From NCBI RefSeq assembly GCF_002873395.1, contig NZ_MCUV01000037.1, forward strand, positions 1 through 48,318: a DNA stretch of 48,318 nt, in the 5' to 3' direction. Of the stretch, positions 29,524 to 38,109 are shown piece after piece. The stretch is from Vibrio sp. 10N.286.49.B3. Its GTDB lineage: Bacteria > Pseudomonadota > Gammaproteobacteria > Enterobacterales > Vibrionaceae. Below the pieces are notes generated by a model. It saw only the letters and a list, made by a program, of their open reading frames with translations. It was not told where the DNA came from and did no database searches. The position numbers were made by a program, and so were the translations under genes. Each line of letters starts with the position of its first letter. Position 1 is the first letter of the stretch.

Positions 29524-29557
29524 CAATCATAGTTGGAACTCAATATAGCTTAAAAAG

Positions 29558-31681
29558 TTAACGCTGAACTAGTGCAAAGTTACCTTCAAAGTCAACTTTT
29601 GCCCAGAATCGACCATCATATAAACCAACGATTAATTCTTCATTACAGCCTTTACCTTGCAGATCGCTTGGTAGTGTATTCATGTAAGCGCTGTTGTACT
29701 CTTGGCTACTTAGACACTGGTAATCACTGAGTAGTGGTTGCCATACATTTGAGCTATCAAGGTGAGCAAGAATCACTTGGTCAGCCTCTAAGCCAGCAGG
29801 TACAGCAAATTCAATAACGAAGTCATCAGCACGAAGGTTGCCATCACGTAAGTCACGATCTAGCTCCATGTTGCGAGTTTCATGCATACGGTTAGGTGAT
29901 TTAGCGCGCATTAGAGCTGCATCAAGTGGCTGCTTATTTTGCACATCCAGACGAGTTGGATCACCGCCTTCAACGATTTGAGTGCCTGGGCGACCTTCAT
30001 CATAAGTGATATCAAGCATGTAACCTACAGGGTTAGAATAAACACCAGTCTGGCCTTGAATGCCTGAAATATCTAACACTTCACTTAATGTATTTTGGTG
30101 TGCTGGTGACCAGTTTAAAGAGACCAGTTTTTTCATGTCAATCGTGTGTGGGAACCAGTAAACATCCGTCGTTAAACCAGCAAAGCCTGATGATAGCTCA
30201 AACCCTTTCGGGTGATTAAAGCCCATCATTTTTGTACCATCGACTTGGTAATCACGGTCAGATTGATTATCAGCACCTGAGGTGATCTCTGCCTGGTGTT
30301 TTAGGTATTTCGGTAGGTTATTACGATATAGTGGACCTTTAGATCCTGTCATGTAGTCAGCACCTTCCAACCCTTGGTCTACACGGTTATAAACGTTATT
30401 TTCGCCATCTAGTAGGCGAGCCATCGTACCTGAAGATGAGTAACAATCACTCATCTGATAATTAGTATCAATTAAGCCAGCTTCCACACTGACACTCGCA
30501 ACACTGGTAGGGAAGATAACTTTATCACAGCGATCTTTCGTATTTGTGAAGCGGTCAAATAGTTTCCAGTCACCGCCGCCCGCAAGCCATTCAGCAGAGT
30601 CGGCCAAATCATCATAGTAAGCTTCATATTCAACAAGATCATCGGTAATAGTAATCCAAGATGCGTTGATTTGAACTTGATCAGGACGTAGTTCATCACG
30701 CGCGACCATTTCATCAGTCCACTCATCACGACGATTGTTAGCATCTAATGTACGACCTTGCATGGTGGTACGGAACATCACCCAGCTCTGAATTTGTTCG
30801 AACTCACCTTGACGTAGGTAGTAAGATTTTTCAGAAGCGTTACCGGCAACAATATGATGGAAAAAGTCGCTGTCAGCGTGGCTACCATTCTCTGCTAGGG
30901 TATCGGTATAAAGAACAGAACGGCTATATTGGTGATCGTGACCTGATAAGAAAATGACATCATGCTTCGCCATTAAGTCGGTCCACGGTTTAACAAACTC
31001 AGAGCCTAGCGTATCCGCTTGAGAGTGAGCAAATCCACCACGGTAAGGTCCAGCAAATGGTTGGTGAGATGAGATGATAACATGGTCAACAGAAGCATCA
31101 CGACCTTCTACTTGATCTGTCACCCACTCAAGCATACCTGGTAATAATATCGTTGCTTCGGAGATATTAATCATTAGAGTGTTGCCTGATGTTGCGGCAT
31201 AGGTGATAAACTCATAGTTATCATCACCAATCCCAAGTCCTCCATCAAAGTGGACGATGTTACCGTCAATTTGATCGATGAGCGGACTCATATAATCACG
31301 GAAGCGATCGCGACCGTTATTGTCACTATTGCGAGTTTCATGGTTCCCCATTAAAGGTAAAAAGACCATATCTTCATGACGACTTGCCAATCGTGTCCAA
31401 TCTTCATACTCTGCAATTGAAGCTTCGTTGGTGACATCGCCGACAGCAATGACGTGTGTAATACCATTATCAGCATAAAAGTCTAGAATCCCCTCTAACT
31501 GATTCACCGATACCGCTTCACCACTGCCTTGGGTATCGGCAAGAATACCAATTCGCATATCATATTGACGTGGTTGATCACCTTCACGGTCGACAATGGT
31601 ATTTTTATCATCATCTGAAGTGGAGAAACAACCTGTTAATAAGGATGCTGTTAGCATAGCTAGATATGTTTTCTTAAACAT
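29558..31681 (-). CDS. Metallophosphoesterase lipoprotein
   Basis: A 707-residue protein with a lipoprotein signal (lipobox LLTGC, Cys18) and a purple-acid-phosphatase-type calcineurin fold. Metal motifs in order: GILADTQ (Asp49), GDVTNE (81-86), GNHE (112-115), a histidine in SSHQPFAGP, and GHDHQYSR. Phosphoesterase residues run to about 330. The remaining ~370 residues are a second region I do not recognise, with a few cysteines (DRCDKV, DCYSS, QCLSS, GKGCNEE) that may be disulfides. Ser-rich acidic residues follow the lipid cysteine. Likely a surface or periplasmic phosphatase or nucleotidase; the substrate is not readable. Confidence 0.8.
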   Translation of the reverse strand: MFKKTYLAMLTASLLTGCFSTSDDDKNTIVDREGDQPRQYDMRIGILADTQGSGEAVSVNQLEGILDFYADNGITHVIAVGDVTNEASIAEYEDWTRLASRHEDMVFLPLMGNHETRNSDNNGRDRFRDYMSPLIDQIDGNIVHFDGGLGIGDDNYEFITYAATSGNTLMINISEATILLPGMLEWVTDQVEGRDASVDHVIISSHQPFAGPYRGGFAHSQADTLGSEFVKPWTDLMAKHDVIFLSGHDHQYSRSVLYTDTLAENGSHADSDFFHHIVAGNASEKSYYLRQGEFEQIQSWVMFRTTMQGRTLDANNRRDEWTDEMVARDELRPDQVQINASWITITDDLVEYEAYYDDLADSAEWLAGGGDWKLFDRFTNTKDRCDKVIFPTSVASVSVEAGLIDTNYQMSDCYSSSGTMARLLDGENNVYNRVDQGLEGADYMTGSKGPLYRNNLPKYLKHQAEITSGADNQSDRDYQVDGTKMMGFNHPKGFELSSGFAGLTTDVYWFPHTIDMKKLVSLNWSPAHQNTLSEVLDISGIQGQTGVYSNPVGYMLDITYDEGRPGTQIVEGGDPTRLDVQNKQPLDAALMRAKSPNRMHETRNMELDRDLRDGNLRADDFVIEFAVPAGLEADQVILAHLDSSNVWQPLLSDYQCLSSQEYNSAYMNTLPSDLQGKGCNEELIVGLYDGRFWAKVDFEGNFALVQR

Positions 31682-31946
31682 TTGTATTACTCATAATAAA
31701 TTAAAGATGAGCGGCTAATTTAATCCTGATATGTGACAGATGGAAGTTGATCTGATTGCATAATTATTAATAACTTACACATTAATAGTTAGTGTGTATC
31801 ACTTTGAATGGAACATTTAACAGATTAATATACCGCTATTGTCCGGGGGGAAGGTATATAGGAAAGGACAGTGTGAAGAAGAAACTATTACATAGCGACT
31901 TGAAACTGAATATGCAATAGCTTCTATTTATCGAATGAGTACTGGA

Positions 31947-32843
31947 TTAGTTGTTGGTAGAATCAACAACCGTCAACTTAGCTTGAGATAATATTGATTC
32001 TAAATTTTCACGATAGTAGCGCTCAATATTGACATTTGGAGCCAGTTTTAAACCGGAAATAATGGACTCTAATTTATCTTTATCCCCTTCAGCTGCAAGT
32101 AATATCTCCTCACTCGATGCAGCGTAATGCTGAGATAGCTGGTGGACTAAACTGCGAGCTGCAACTAGTTGAGTGTTACGTTGCGCTTTTGCTTCTTCGA
32201 GCAATTGCTGCTTTTGCGCTGGAGCCGATTGAGCTCGGTCAAAAGCACGTTGAGCCGAGCGTGCTGGATCAAGGCGCTGTATGGTGACAGAGTTTACCGC
32301 AATACCAATATCTAACTCGGTTATCCCTTTTTCTAGCTTATCTCGCAATATATGTTGAGCTTGTGCTCGACCTGTTGTTAACAGAGGTTCAAAAGGTTGC
32401 GTTAGTAAGTAGTTAATCGTCTCTACTTTAGCGACCTGTTTTAGAAGACGTTCAGGTTCTGCTGATGAAAAGTAAAAGTCACCTGTATTATCAATCGTGT
32501 ACTGTATATCAATACGTAAATTGACCAAATCACCAGAGAGCGTTGTGACTTCTGTTTGCAAGTATGCTGCTTGGTTTTCGCGTGAGAAATCAATGATCAT
32601 CGATCTCAGCTCAGTCACCCCTAATATGGTAACTTGATCAATCGGCCATGGAAGGCGGTAGTGCAACCCAGGTAGTACTTGGTCATTTGAAACTTTACCT
32701 AAGCGGATCACAATCCCACGCTGTTCTGCACCAATTAAGTAAAACCCACTTAAAAGATAAAGTAGGGGGATTAAGCAAACTATCAATTTTAATGGTCGTC
32801 GGCAGTCAGAGAATGTTTGCCGAATGTCGTATTTAAGGCTCAT
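31947..32843 (-). CDS. HflK-like SPFH domain protein
   Basis: A 298-residue SPFH (stomatin/prohibitin/flotillin/HflK/C) protein. A membrane helix at ~18-37 leads into GAEQRGIVIRLGKVSNDQVLPGLHYRLPWPIDQV, which is HflK-like. An SPFH core and a helical C-terminal arm (LLEEAKAQRNTQLVAARSL) follow. It is shorter than true HflK and lacks its Gly/Gln-rich ends, so it is a paralogue, not the housekeeping HflK of the hfq-hflX-hflKC locus. Its start overlaps the stop of the HflC-like gene by four bases (ATGA), giving translational coupling. It is last in the CDF-SPFH operon. Confidence 0.85.
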   Translation of the reverse strand: MSLKYDIRQTFSDCRRPLKLIVCLIPLLYLLSGFYLIGAEQRGIVIRLGKVSNDQVLPGLHYRLPWPIDQVTILGVTELRSMIIDFSRENQAAYLQTEVTTLSGDLVNLRIDIQYTIDNTGDFYFSSAEPERLLKQVAKVETINYLLTQPFEPLLTTGRAQAQHILRDKLEKGITELDIGIAVNSVTIQRLDPARSAQRAFDRAQSAPAQKQQLLEEAKAQRNTQLVAARSLVHQLSQHYAASSEEILLAAEGDKDKLESIISGLKLAPNVNIERYYRENLESILSQAKLTVVDSTNN

Positions 32844-33730
32844 TGTGTCGCCACCTCTGGCAGAGTCAGTAGTGGTCGGAAAATATCAGAATCAGCGGGT
32901 AAAATTAAACGACTATCATCATTAAACAGCATCTTATAGCTCTCTAGCGCCCTAACGAGTTTGTAGTAGTCTTGATGTTCCGTTAATGCTTCTGCAAAGT
33001 ATTGCGCTGCTTGAGCTTCACTTTGACCAAGCATGCGTTGCCCATCTCGATGTGCTTTTGCCTGCATTTCTCTCACTTCACGCTCAGTTCTTGCTTGAAT
33101 TTCAGCAGCCGCTTCCATACCTTCAGCATGGTATTGCTTAGCTAGGCGATCCCATTCAGAAGTCATACGATCATAAATAGCTTGCAGGTTCTGTACTGGG
33201 TAACCTAATTGCGCAGGACGAATAGAAATAATATCGATACCTAACTCTTGATGAGAAGTTAGATTTACTTTCTTTTCCACCTGAGTAAATATCTCTTCCA
33301 AAGCATTATCTTTTTCAGTTGGGCTAAAGATTTGATTTAGGTTTGTTGAAGCTAACATTGAACTAATTTGTCCATTAGCTAATGTGGTTAATCTTTGCTG
33401 CGCGACTTCAATGCTTCTTGCACTCAGTAAAAATTTAGTCGGATCAGTGACTCGCCATATAATAAACGGTTCCATGACGATGCTTCGGCGGTCACGTGTA
33501 CCGTACTCAGTTGATTTAACCGATAAGCTTTGTAAACGGTTATCGATGCTAATGCTCGTCTGTATTGGGTCTGGAAGCTTAAGAACTGGACCGGCTTTAT
33601 CAATCACTCGAATAGGTTTGCCAAATTGGCTAATAATAACAAATTCAGTTTCTTTGACTGGTAATATGCAAGTAAATAAGCCATAGCCGATCACGAGCGA
33701 GAAGATTGCCCATAAATATATTTTTTTCAT
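32840..33730 (-). CDS. HflC-like SPFH domain protein
   Basis: A 296-residue SPFH protein with an N-terminal membrane helix (~5-24). The C-terminal half is strongly HflC-like: IYDRMTSEWDRLAKQYHAEGMEAAAEIQ, then the helical arm TEREVREMQAKAHRDGQRMLGQSEAQAAQYFAEAL and the end SYKMLFNDDSRLILPADSDIFRPL. HflC and HflK assemble into a periplasm-facing dome around FtsH in E. coli. This paralogue probably builds a related ring with the other two products of its operon. It starts 11 bases after the CDF-SPFH gene stop. Confidence 0.85.
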   Translation of the reverse strand: MKKIYLWAIFSLVIGYGLFTCILPVKETEFVIISQFGKPIRVIDKAGPVLKLPDPIQTSISIDNRLQSLSVKSTEYGTRDRRSIVMEPFIIWRVTDPTKFLLSARSIEVAQQRLTTLANGQISSMLASTNLNQIFSPTEKDNALEEIFTQVEKKVNLTSHQELGIDIISIRPAQLGYPVQNLQAIYDRMTSEWDRLAKQYHAEGMEAAAEIQARTEREVREMQAKAHRDGQRMLGQSEAQAAQYFAEALTEHQDYYKLVRALESYKMLFNDDSRLILPADSDIFRPLLTLPEVATQ

Positions 33731-33741
33731 TTTTCTATCCG

Positions 33742-35421
33742 TTAGTTAACTGAGGTTGTTAAATCCCATATACGTAAATCTTTGTTATCAATATCAGGAT
33801 GTACAACCGAAAAGGCCTTTCCTCCTAAGCTCTCTAACACTGTGTTCCACCAAAGCTCAAAAGCATACGATTCTGGATTATCGATATAGGCTTGGGCTCG
33901 CTCTGTAGCTTGCAATACTTCACCATGAGCGGATAGGTGTCGCTCAGAACTCTCTGCTGCAATTTTGCCTAAACGTAGAGTTTGCTCAGCTCTTGCTATT
34001 GGTAAGTCATAAAGGCGGCTCGCAATGGATTGGTTGACCAAGTCTTGGCTTAACTGATAAGCATTAAGAACATTTCTATACTTTGAAACCAGAGTCGCAG
34101 GTGGTTGAATTCGATTAATATTCGTATTGAGTATTGTGATAGGTACGTTGGTTTGCTGTAAGCGCTTATTGAGCTCAGTATGTAAATTTTGACTGAGATT
34201 TAAACTAGACTCTTCATTGATATCTTCATATCTATTTTGAGCTATTTGTTGGCCAAGAATATTATTAGCAAATAGAGAAACAAGTGAGTCGGTGTCATTG
34301 ATTTGTTGATAAGCCGCAACTGGATCATCAATGCGGTACATTACCGTAGCATCAACAAATAGGAGTGTCTCATCACCCGTAAGGACGTAGCTCGTATCGT
34401 CATTACGAGAATTTCTGCCTCTATTTTCTAGCCATAAATTAGCACCGACAGCACGAACTTGAGAAGCTGGTTTTGAGCCAACAGTAACTGAGCGTATATC
34501 TGATGTTATCAGCCGCTTAATGCTGCCTAATGGAGCTGGTAAGGCATAATGCAGCCCTGGTGCTAAGTGAGTTTCTATTGGATCGGAAAGGCGATATTTA
34601 ATGCCAGTATAACCGATGGGAATAGTGGTTAGCCCAGTGCAAAAGTAACCAGCTACTAAGGTTGCAGATAAGTGGTAGCGTTTTTGCCAAAGGCTTGTCA
34701 TGAAGCGCTTACAAGAACTTAAACCCACAGAGCTAAATGGTAAGTATCGAGTTAGCATCACCAGTATTTCACGTAGAGAAAGCTCTCTATACTCATCGCC
34801 TACAAATAATTGTCGTAAGCCCGAAAGGAGCAGTTGTGAACCCGATAGGATGATCATAATGACGATGATTAGCGCTACATAAGGATCGATATTAATCCCA
34901 ATAGCCATACCAACTAATGAGCAAAGCACCGCAATTGAAGTATAAAGGTCGACTAAGCTATGGTGACCGTCAGCTTCTAAGGTTAACGTTCCTGTTTGTT
35001 GTCCAACCCATCGTTTTAGACGGGCAATAAAAAGAAGGCAGGAAATGATGACCAGCATACCTGGAATTGCGATCCAAATATTCTTAACATCAATACTGTT
35101 TTGACCAAGTTGCTCTCGACTTTGGGCCAATATTTCGAAAGGTAGGTAGAGAATGAGAAGCGCTACAGCGATTGCGATTGCTGAATCTAAGTATCGAGCT
35201 CGAACCTCACCTTTTTCTGTTCCTTTTTTTTCTTGGTGGATCCTAAATAGAATCCCAATCATTAATGCGACAGAGACCATTAAATCAGTAACTGAGTGAA
35301 ATGCATCAGCAAGCAGAGCTAAACTGGCTGTGATTGAAGCAAGGCTGATGCGAAGGATTGTGAGAAAGAGATCTACACCTATTGCAAAAGCGGAAGTTTG
35401 TATACGCCTATCTAATGCCAT
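33742..35421 (-). CDS. Cation diffusion facilitator fused to an SPFH domain
   Basis: A 559-residue two-part membrane protein. Residues ~1-220 are a six-helix cation diffusion facilitator: both transport-site HxxxD pairs are intact (His42/Asp46 in LLADAFHSVTDL of TM2 and His154/Asp158 in ADGHHSLVDL of TM5), the arrangement of zinc-type transporters. In place of the usual cytoplasmic metal-binding domain, a further hydrophobic stretch (~253-275) leads into an SPFH domain (HLAPGLHYALPAPLGSIKRL, VDATVMYRIDDPVAAY) and a helical arm to the end. No stop or frameshift separates the halves. It is first in an operon with HflC-like and HflK-like genes, which points to a transporter embedded in an SPFH ring. 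Confidence 0.85.
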   Translation of the reverse strand: MALDRRIQTSAFAIGVDLFLTILRISLASITASLALLADAFHSVTDLMVSVALMIGILFRIHQEKKGTEKGEVRARYLDSAIAIAVALLILYLPFEILAQSREQLGQNSIDVKNIWIAIPGMLVIISCLLFIARLKRWVGQQTGTLTLEADGHHSLVDLYTSIAVLCSLVGMAIGINIDPYVALIIVIMIILSGSQLLLSGLRQLFVGDEYRELSLREILVMLTRYLPFSSVGLSSCKRFMTSLWQKRYHLSATLVAGYFCTGLTTIPIGYTGIKYRLSDPIETHLAPGLHYALPAPLGSIKRLITSDIRSVTVGSKPASQVRAVGANLWLENRGRNSRNDDTSYVLTGDETLLFVDATVMYRIDDPVAAYQQINDTDSLVSLFANNILGQQIAQNRYEDINEESSLNLSQNLHTELNKRLQQTNVPITILNTNINRIQPPATLVSKYRNVLNAYQLSQDLVNQSIASRLYDLPIARAEQTLRLGKIAAESSERHLSAHGEVLQATERAQAYIDNPESYAFELWWNTVLESLGGKAFSVVHPDIDNKDLRIWDLTTSVN

Positions 35422-35481
35422 TTTCTATATTGGGTTAGTGATTTAGACGGTGAACTCTACAGTGCTTGTATGAATCTTTTC

Positions 35482-35509
35482 TGACAGGCTTTTTATGGTT
35501 TGTTGACAG
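35482..35509 (-). promoter_or_regulatory. Spaced CTGTCA repeats upstream of the CDF-SPFH operon
   Basis: On the reverse strand CTGTCA occurs twice exactly 22 bases apart, each followed by A-rich sequence (CTGTCAACAAA and CTGTCAGAAAA). This resembles PhoB half-sites, which repeat every 11 bases, but the middle unit is degenerate. It lies 60-90 bases upstream of the operon start. Confidence 0.25.
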
Positions 35510-35661
35510 TTCTAACGTTCGGTTTTTGCTATTATTGATGGGATGGATGAAGTAAAACTAGTTGTATAGAGAATAGATATAAGAAGCGGTAAATTAAATC
35601 AATGACTACTACTTAATTAAAGCCATTGGTTAAGTGATAAAGATAATTAAAAGAAAGATGC

Positions 35662-35689
35662 AAAAAAGCCGCTGATAAATCAGCGGCTT
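35662..35689 (-). terminator. Intrinsic terminator after tRNA-Ser
   Basis: AAGCCGCTGAT and ATCAGCGGCTT form a perfect stem and the reverse-strand transcript ends in six U. Confidence 0.92.
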
Positions 35690-35698
35690 CTTAGAATG

Positions 35699-35789
35699 TG
35701 GTGGAGGGATAGGGATTTGAACCCTAGAACCGCTATTAACGGTTGCCGGTTTTCAAGACCGGTGCTTTCGACCACTCAGCCATCCCTCC
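35699..35789 (-). tRNA. tRNA-Ser (anticodon UGA)
   Basis: Read on the reverse strand, the 7-bp acceptor stem GGAGGGA/TCCCTCC closes a class II tRNA. The anticodon arm CCGGTCTTGAAAACCGG has anticodon TGA. The variable arm is long (AACCG...CGGTT), as required for serine, and a T arm with GGTTCAAATC follows. CCA is encoded at 35701-35699. The discriminator base reads A, where E. coli tRNA-Ser has G. It stands alone between its own promoter and terminator. Confidence 0.97.
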
Positions 35790-35800
35790 GAACGCGGTGA

Positions 35801-35829
35801 ATAATATAAGGATAGAGAAAACTTGTAAA
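35801..35829 (-). promoter_or_regulatory. Promoter of tRNA-Ser
   Basis: Reverse-strand TTTACA (-35) is followed after exactly 17 bases by TATTAT (-10), with transcription expected to begin a few bases before the mature tRNA 5' end. A GC-rich CACCGCG follows the -10, resembling a stringent discriminator. Confidence 0.75.
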
Positions 35830-35911
35830 CCCCTAAATGATTCAAGTGATTACTTTTTGGGCTGAAATGGCAAAAAAAGTGTTATTTATACTGTTTTTCT
35901 TATTTATCGAT

Positions 35912-35940
35912 AAAAAAAGAGGAAGCATAGTGCTTCCTCT
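35912..35940 (-). terminator. Intrinsic terminator after yejL-yejM
   Basis: A perfect ten-bp stem, AGAGGAAGCA with TGCTTCCTCT, has a 3-nt loop and is followed on the reverse strand by seven U. Confidence 0.93.
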
Positions 35941-35972
35941 GGTAATTCTAATTACATGACTTAATGAGCTAT

Positions 35973-37778
35973 TTACTCATCTTTAATGTAAAAACGCTGC
36001 AATTCAGTCAAGCCTTGCATCAAAACAGGTAACTTAGGATTACGGTCTTTTAAGCGCTTATAATCATGATCATAAAGCTTATAGTTGCCAAACTTATCAA
36101 TCACGGTTGTTTCTTTGGTCGTGATTAAAGCTAATTCGCGATTATCACCAGCAAACACCCATTTACGTCGACGTTCATCAAATAAATTTTTGCCACTGCT
36201 GTAGTTAGACGCTTTCGATGAAACACCAAGCATATCTTGCAATAAAGTCACGGATAAATCCAAATGGCTCGATTGATGCTTATAGGTCGCTGGCTGTTTA
36301 CCTGGCCAGTGAATAATCATTGGTACCTGAAGTTGGTAATGGCTGTAATTGGTATTAGAACCCCAACTGTTGGTTTTAGTCTCATTAAATTCAGAACCAT
36401 GGTTAGAAGTTACAACTACTATAGTTTTATCAAGCAGTTCAAGTTCGATGAGGTGCTGATAGAGATTTTGCAGTTCAAGATCAGCAGCATTAACCGATGA
36501 TAAGTAACTCTCTTTTAAACGCTCACTGGCTGTTTTAGATGTGCTCTTATCAGAGTAATCATTATAGTGATCAACCGTTGTTAAGGCTAAGAAGCTAAAC
36601 CAAGGAGAGGTACCTTCATTTTTGACCCACTGTGACCACTGTTCAATAGCCTGCTTGTCATCAAATGATGATGCGGTATCACGGTCAAGTTCTGACAGTT
36701 CATGCCTAAAAATGATTTCATCATACAAGTTATCATCGAAGTTATCGCCACTAAACAGACCCACATTGTAATCATTATCTTTAAGTAAGGATAAAAATAG
36801 CGGGGCAGTTCCTTGTGACTTCATGCTATTGGCATAACTGCTAGGTAAACCATAAAACAAGCCAAACATACCCAGCATATTATTGCTTGAACTGTAATGC
36901 TGAGTGAAATAAGAATTATCTTGAGCGAATTGATAAGTATGAGGCATAACCGATTCAGTCATGCTATCGGCTCGCCAATTATTGACATTAACGATCAAAA
37001 TATTTAAGTCACTACTTCTGCGACTAAACTCAATCGGCTCGAGTGGATAAAGGACTAAGTCTTGACTGCCAGCATTCGCTTCTAAGCGGCGGCGATATTC
37101 ATCTCTGTCAAGAAGCCCATGTTTTTCCATAAAGCTTTTCGCCGTCATTGGGTAAGAAAGCGGGAAGTTAGACTTTTGGTTCGTAACAGGGTTATAGAAG
37201 TAAGCATCTGACCACATGTAGATAAGGTGGCTAGACATAAAGCTTAAGAAAAACACGGCAGCTAATGGTCGACCAACGTGTTTATGAGAAAGTTTTCTTT
37301 GTTTACGCCACACCCACTCAGATAAAGCGAGCTGTGCTAGAAACAAAATAGGCATGACTACAAAGAGATACTGTAAATCAGCGCTTAAAGTATTTTTCTC
37401 ATCACCAAATAATAACTCCCAAACGACAGGGGTAAGGTGAAGGTTAATACTTTGATAAGCTTGAGTATCAATCAGTAGAACGGTTAAGCCAACCGTAGCA
37501 AAACATACTGCGACTAAACGCAGGAGTTTCCTAGAAGGCAATATGAATGTTAATGGGAATAAAACTAAAAGGTAGAGAACAAAAACCAAAAAGCCAAAGT
37601 GACCAACCCAAGATAAAGCTAAATAAAGCTGTCCTAGTAAAGATTCAGGCCAAGGTGACTCGGTAATGTAGCGTGTGCCAATTAACATGGCGGCAATGAT
37701 GTTGAAAAAAGCAAACCAATGCCCCCAGCCAACTAATCGTGAAACACGCTCGCTGTATGTATTTTCGCTATCTACCAT
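35973..37778 (-). CDS. yejM: Inner-membrane sulfatase-like protein YejM (PbgA/LapC)
   Basis: YejM/PbgA/LapC monitors lipopolysaccharide and controls LpxC breakdown through LapB. The N-terminal ~190 residues contain five hydrophobic helices (DUF3413). A linker and a periplasmic alkaline-phosphatase/sulfatase-fold domain follow (LNILIVNVNNWRADSM, then HYSSSNNMLGMFGLFYGLPSSY and VVVTSNHGSEFNET). Length is 601 residues against 586 in E. coli. It follows yejL by 22 bases on the same strand, as in enterics, and is divergent from yejK. In E. coli the N-terminal half is essential and the periplasmic half is not. Confidence 0.93.
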   Translation of the reverse strand: MVDSENTYSERVSRLVGWGHWFAFFNIIAAMLIGTRYITESPWPESLLGQLYLALSWVGHFGFLVFVLYLLVLFPLTFILPSRKLLRLVAVCFATVGLTVLLIDTQAYQSINLHLTPVVWELLFGDEKNTLSADLQYLFVVMPILFLAQLALSEWVWRKQRKLSHKHVGRPLAAVFFLSFMSSHLIYMWSDAYFYNPVTNQKSNFPLSYPMTAKSFMEKHGLLDRDEYRRRLEANAGSQDLVLYPLEPIEFSRRSSDLNILIVNVNNWRADSMTESVMPHTYQFAQDNSYFTQHYSSSNNMLGMFGLFYGLPSSYANSMKSQGTAPLFLSLLKDNDYNVGLFSGDNFDDNLYDEIIFRHELSELDRDTASSFDDKQAIEQWSQWVKNEGTSPWFSFLALTTVDHYNDYSDKSTSKTASERLKESYLSSVNAADLELQNLYQHLIELELLDKTIVVVTSNHGSEFNETKTNSWGSNTNYSHYQLQVPMIIHWPGKQPATYKHQSSHLDLSVTLLQDMLGVSSKASNYSSGKNLFDERRRKWVFAGDNRELALITTKETTVIDKFGNYKLYDHDYKRLKDRNPKLPVLMQGLTELQRFYIKDE

Positions 37779-37800
37779 TTAAGTATTCTATATCCGTATA

Positions 37801-38028
37801 TTAGTGAGGTTTCTTATCATCAAGTGATGAGATAAGTGCCTGCGCAAATTTTTCAGCAATTGCAGTACGCTGTGAAGCGGCTACATTTTGGTTTAAAACA
37901 TTGGTTGCTATGTTGCCAGCAATCATAAGCGAAAGCTCAGGGCTTGCTTTGTGTTTTGCTAGTACGGCAGCAATCTCTGCTAGGATGTTTTCAACTTGTT
38001 CGTCGCTGTATTTAGATGTAATCGGCAT
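37801..38028 (-). CDS. yejL: YejL family protein (UPF0352/DUF1414)
   Basis: A 75-residue helical protein of the YejL family ([46 protein letters not shown]). Members form small homodimers of unknown function. It precedes yejM on the same transcript and is divergent from yejK across an 81-base gap, the conserved gammaproteobacterial arrangement. Confidence 0.92.
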   Translation of the reverse strand: MPITSKYSDEQVENILAEIAAVLAKHKASPELSLMIAGNIATNVLNQNVAASQRTAIAEKFAQALISSLDDKKPH

Positions 38029-38109
38029 AAAGACTCTAATAATGATAGTAAAAGCGGCTTATAATAACCTACTATTCACTACAACTGAAACCAGAAGATA
38101 ATATTTCCT

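Noticed and set aside
31682..31946. PhoB box before the metallophosphoesterase gene
   Set aside because: There is only one CTGTCAC half-site; neighbouring 11-base positions do not match.
31947..33730. Housekeeping HflK and HflC
   Set aside because: Both are shorter or diverged, lie beside a CDF-SPFH gene and lack the hfq-hflX context, so they are called paralogues without the hflK/hflC symbols.
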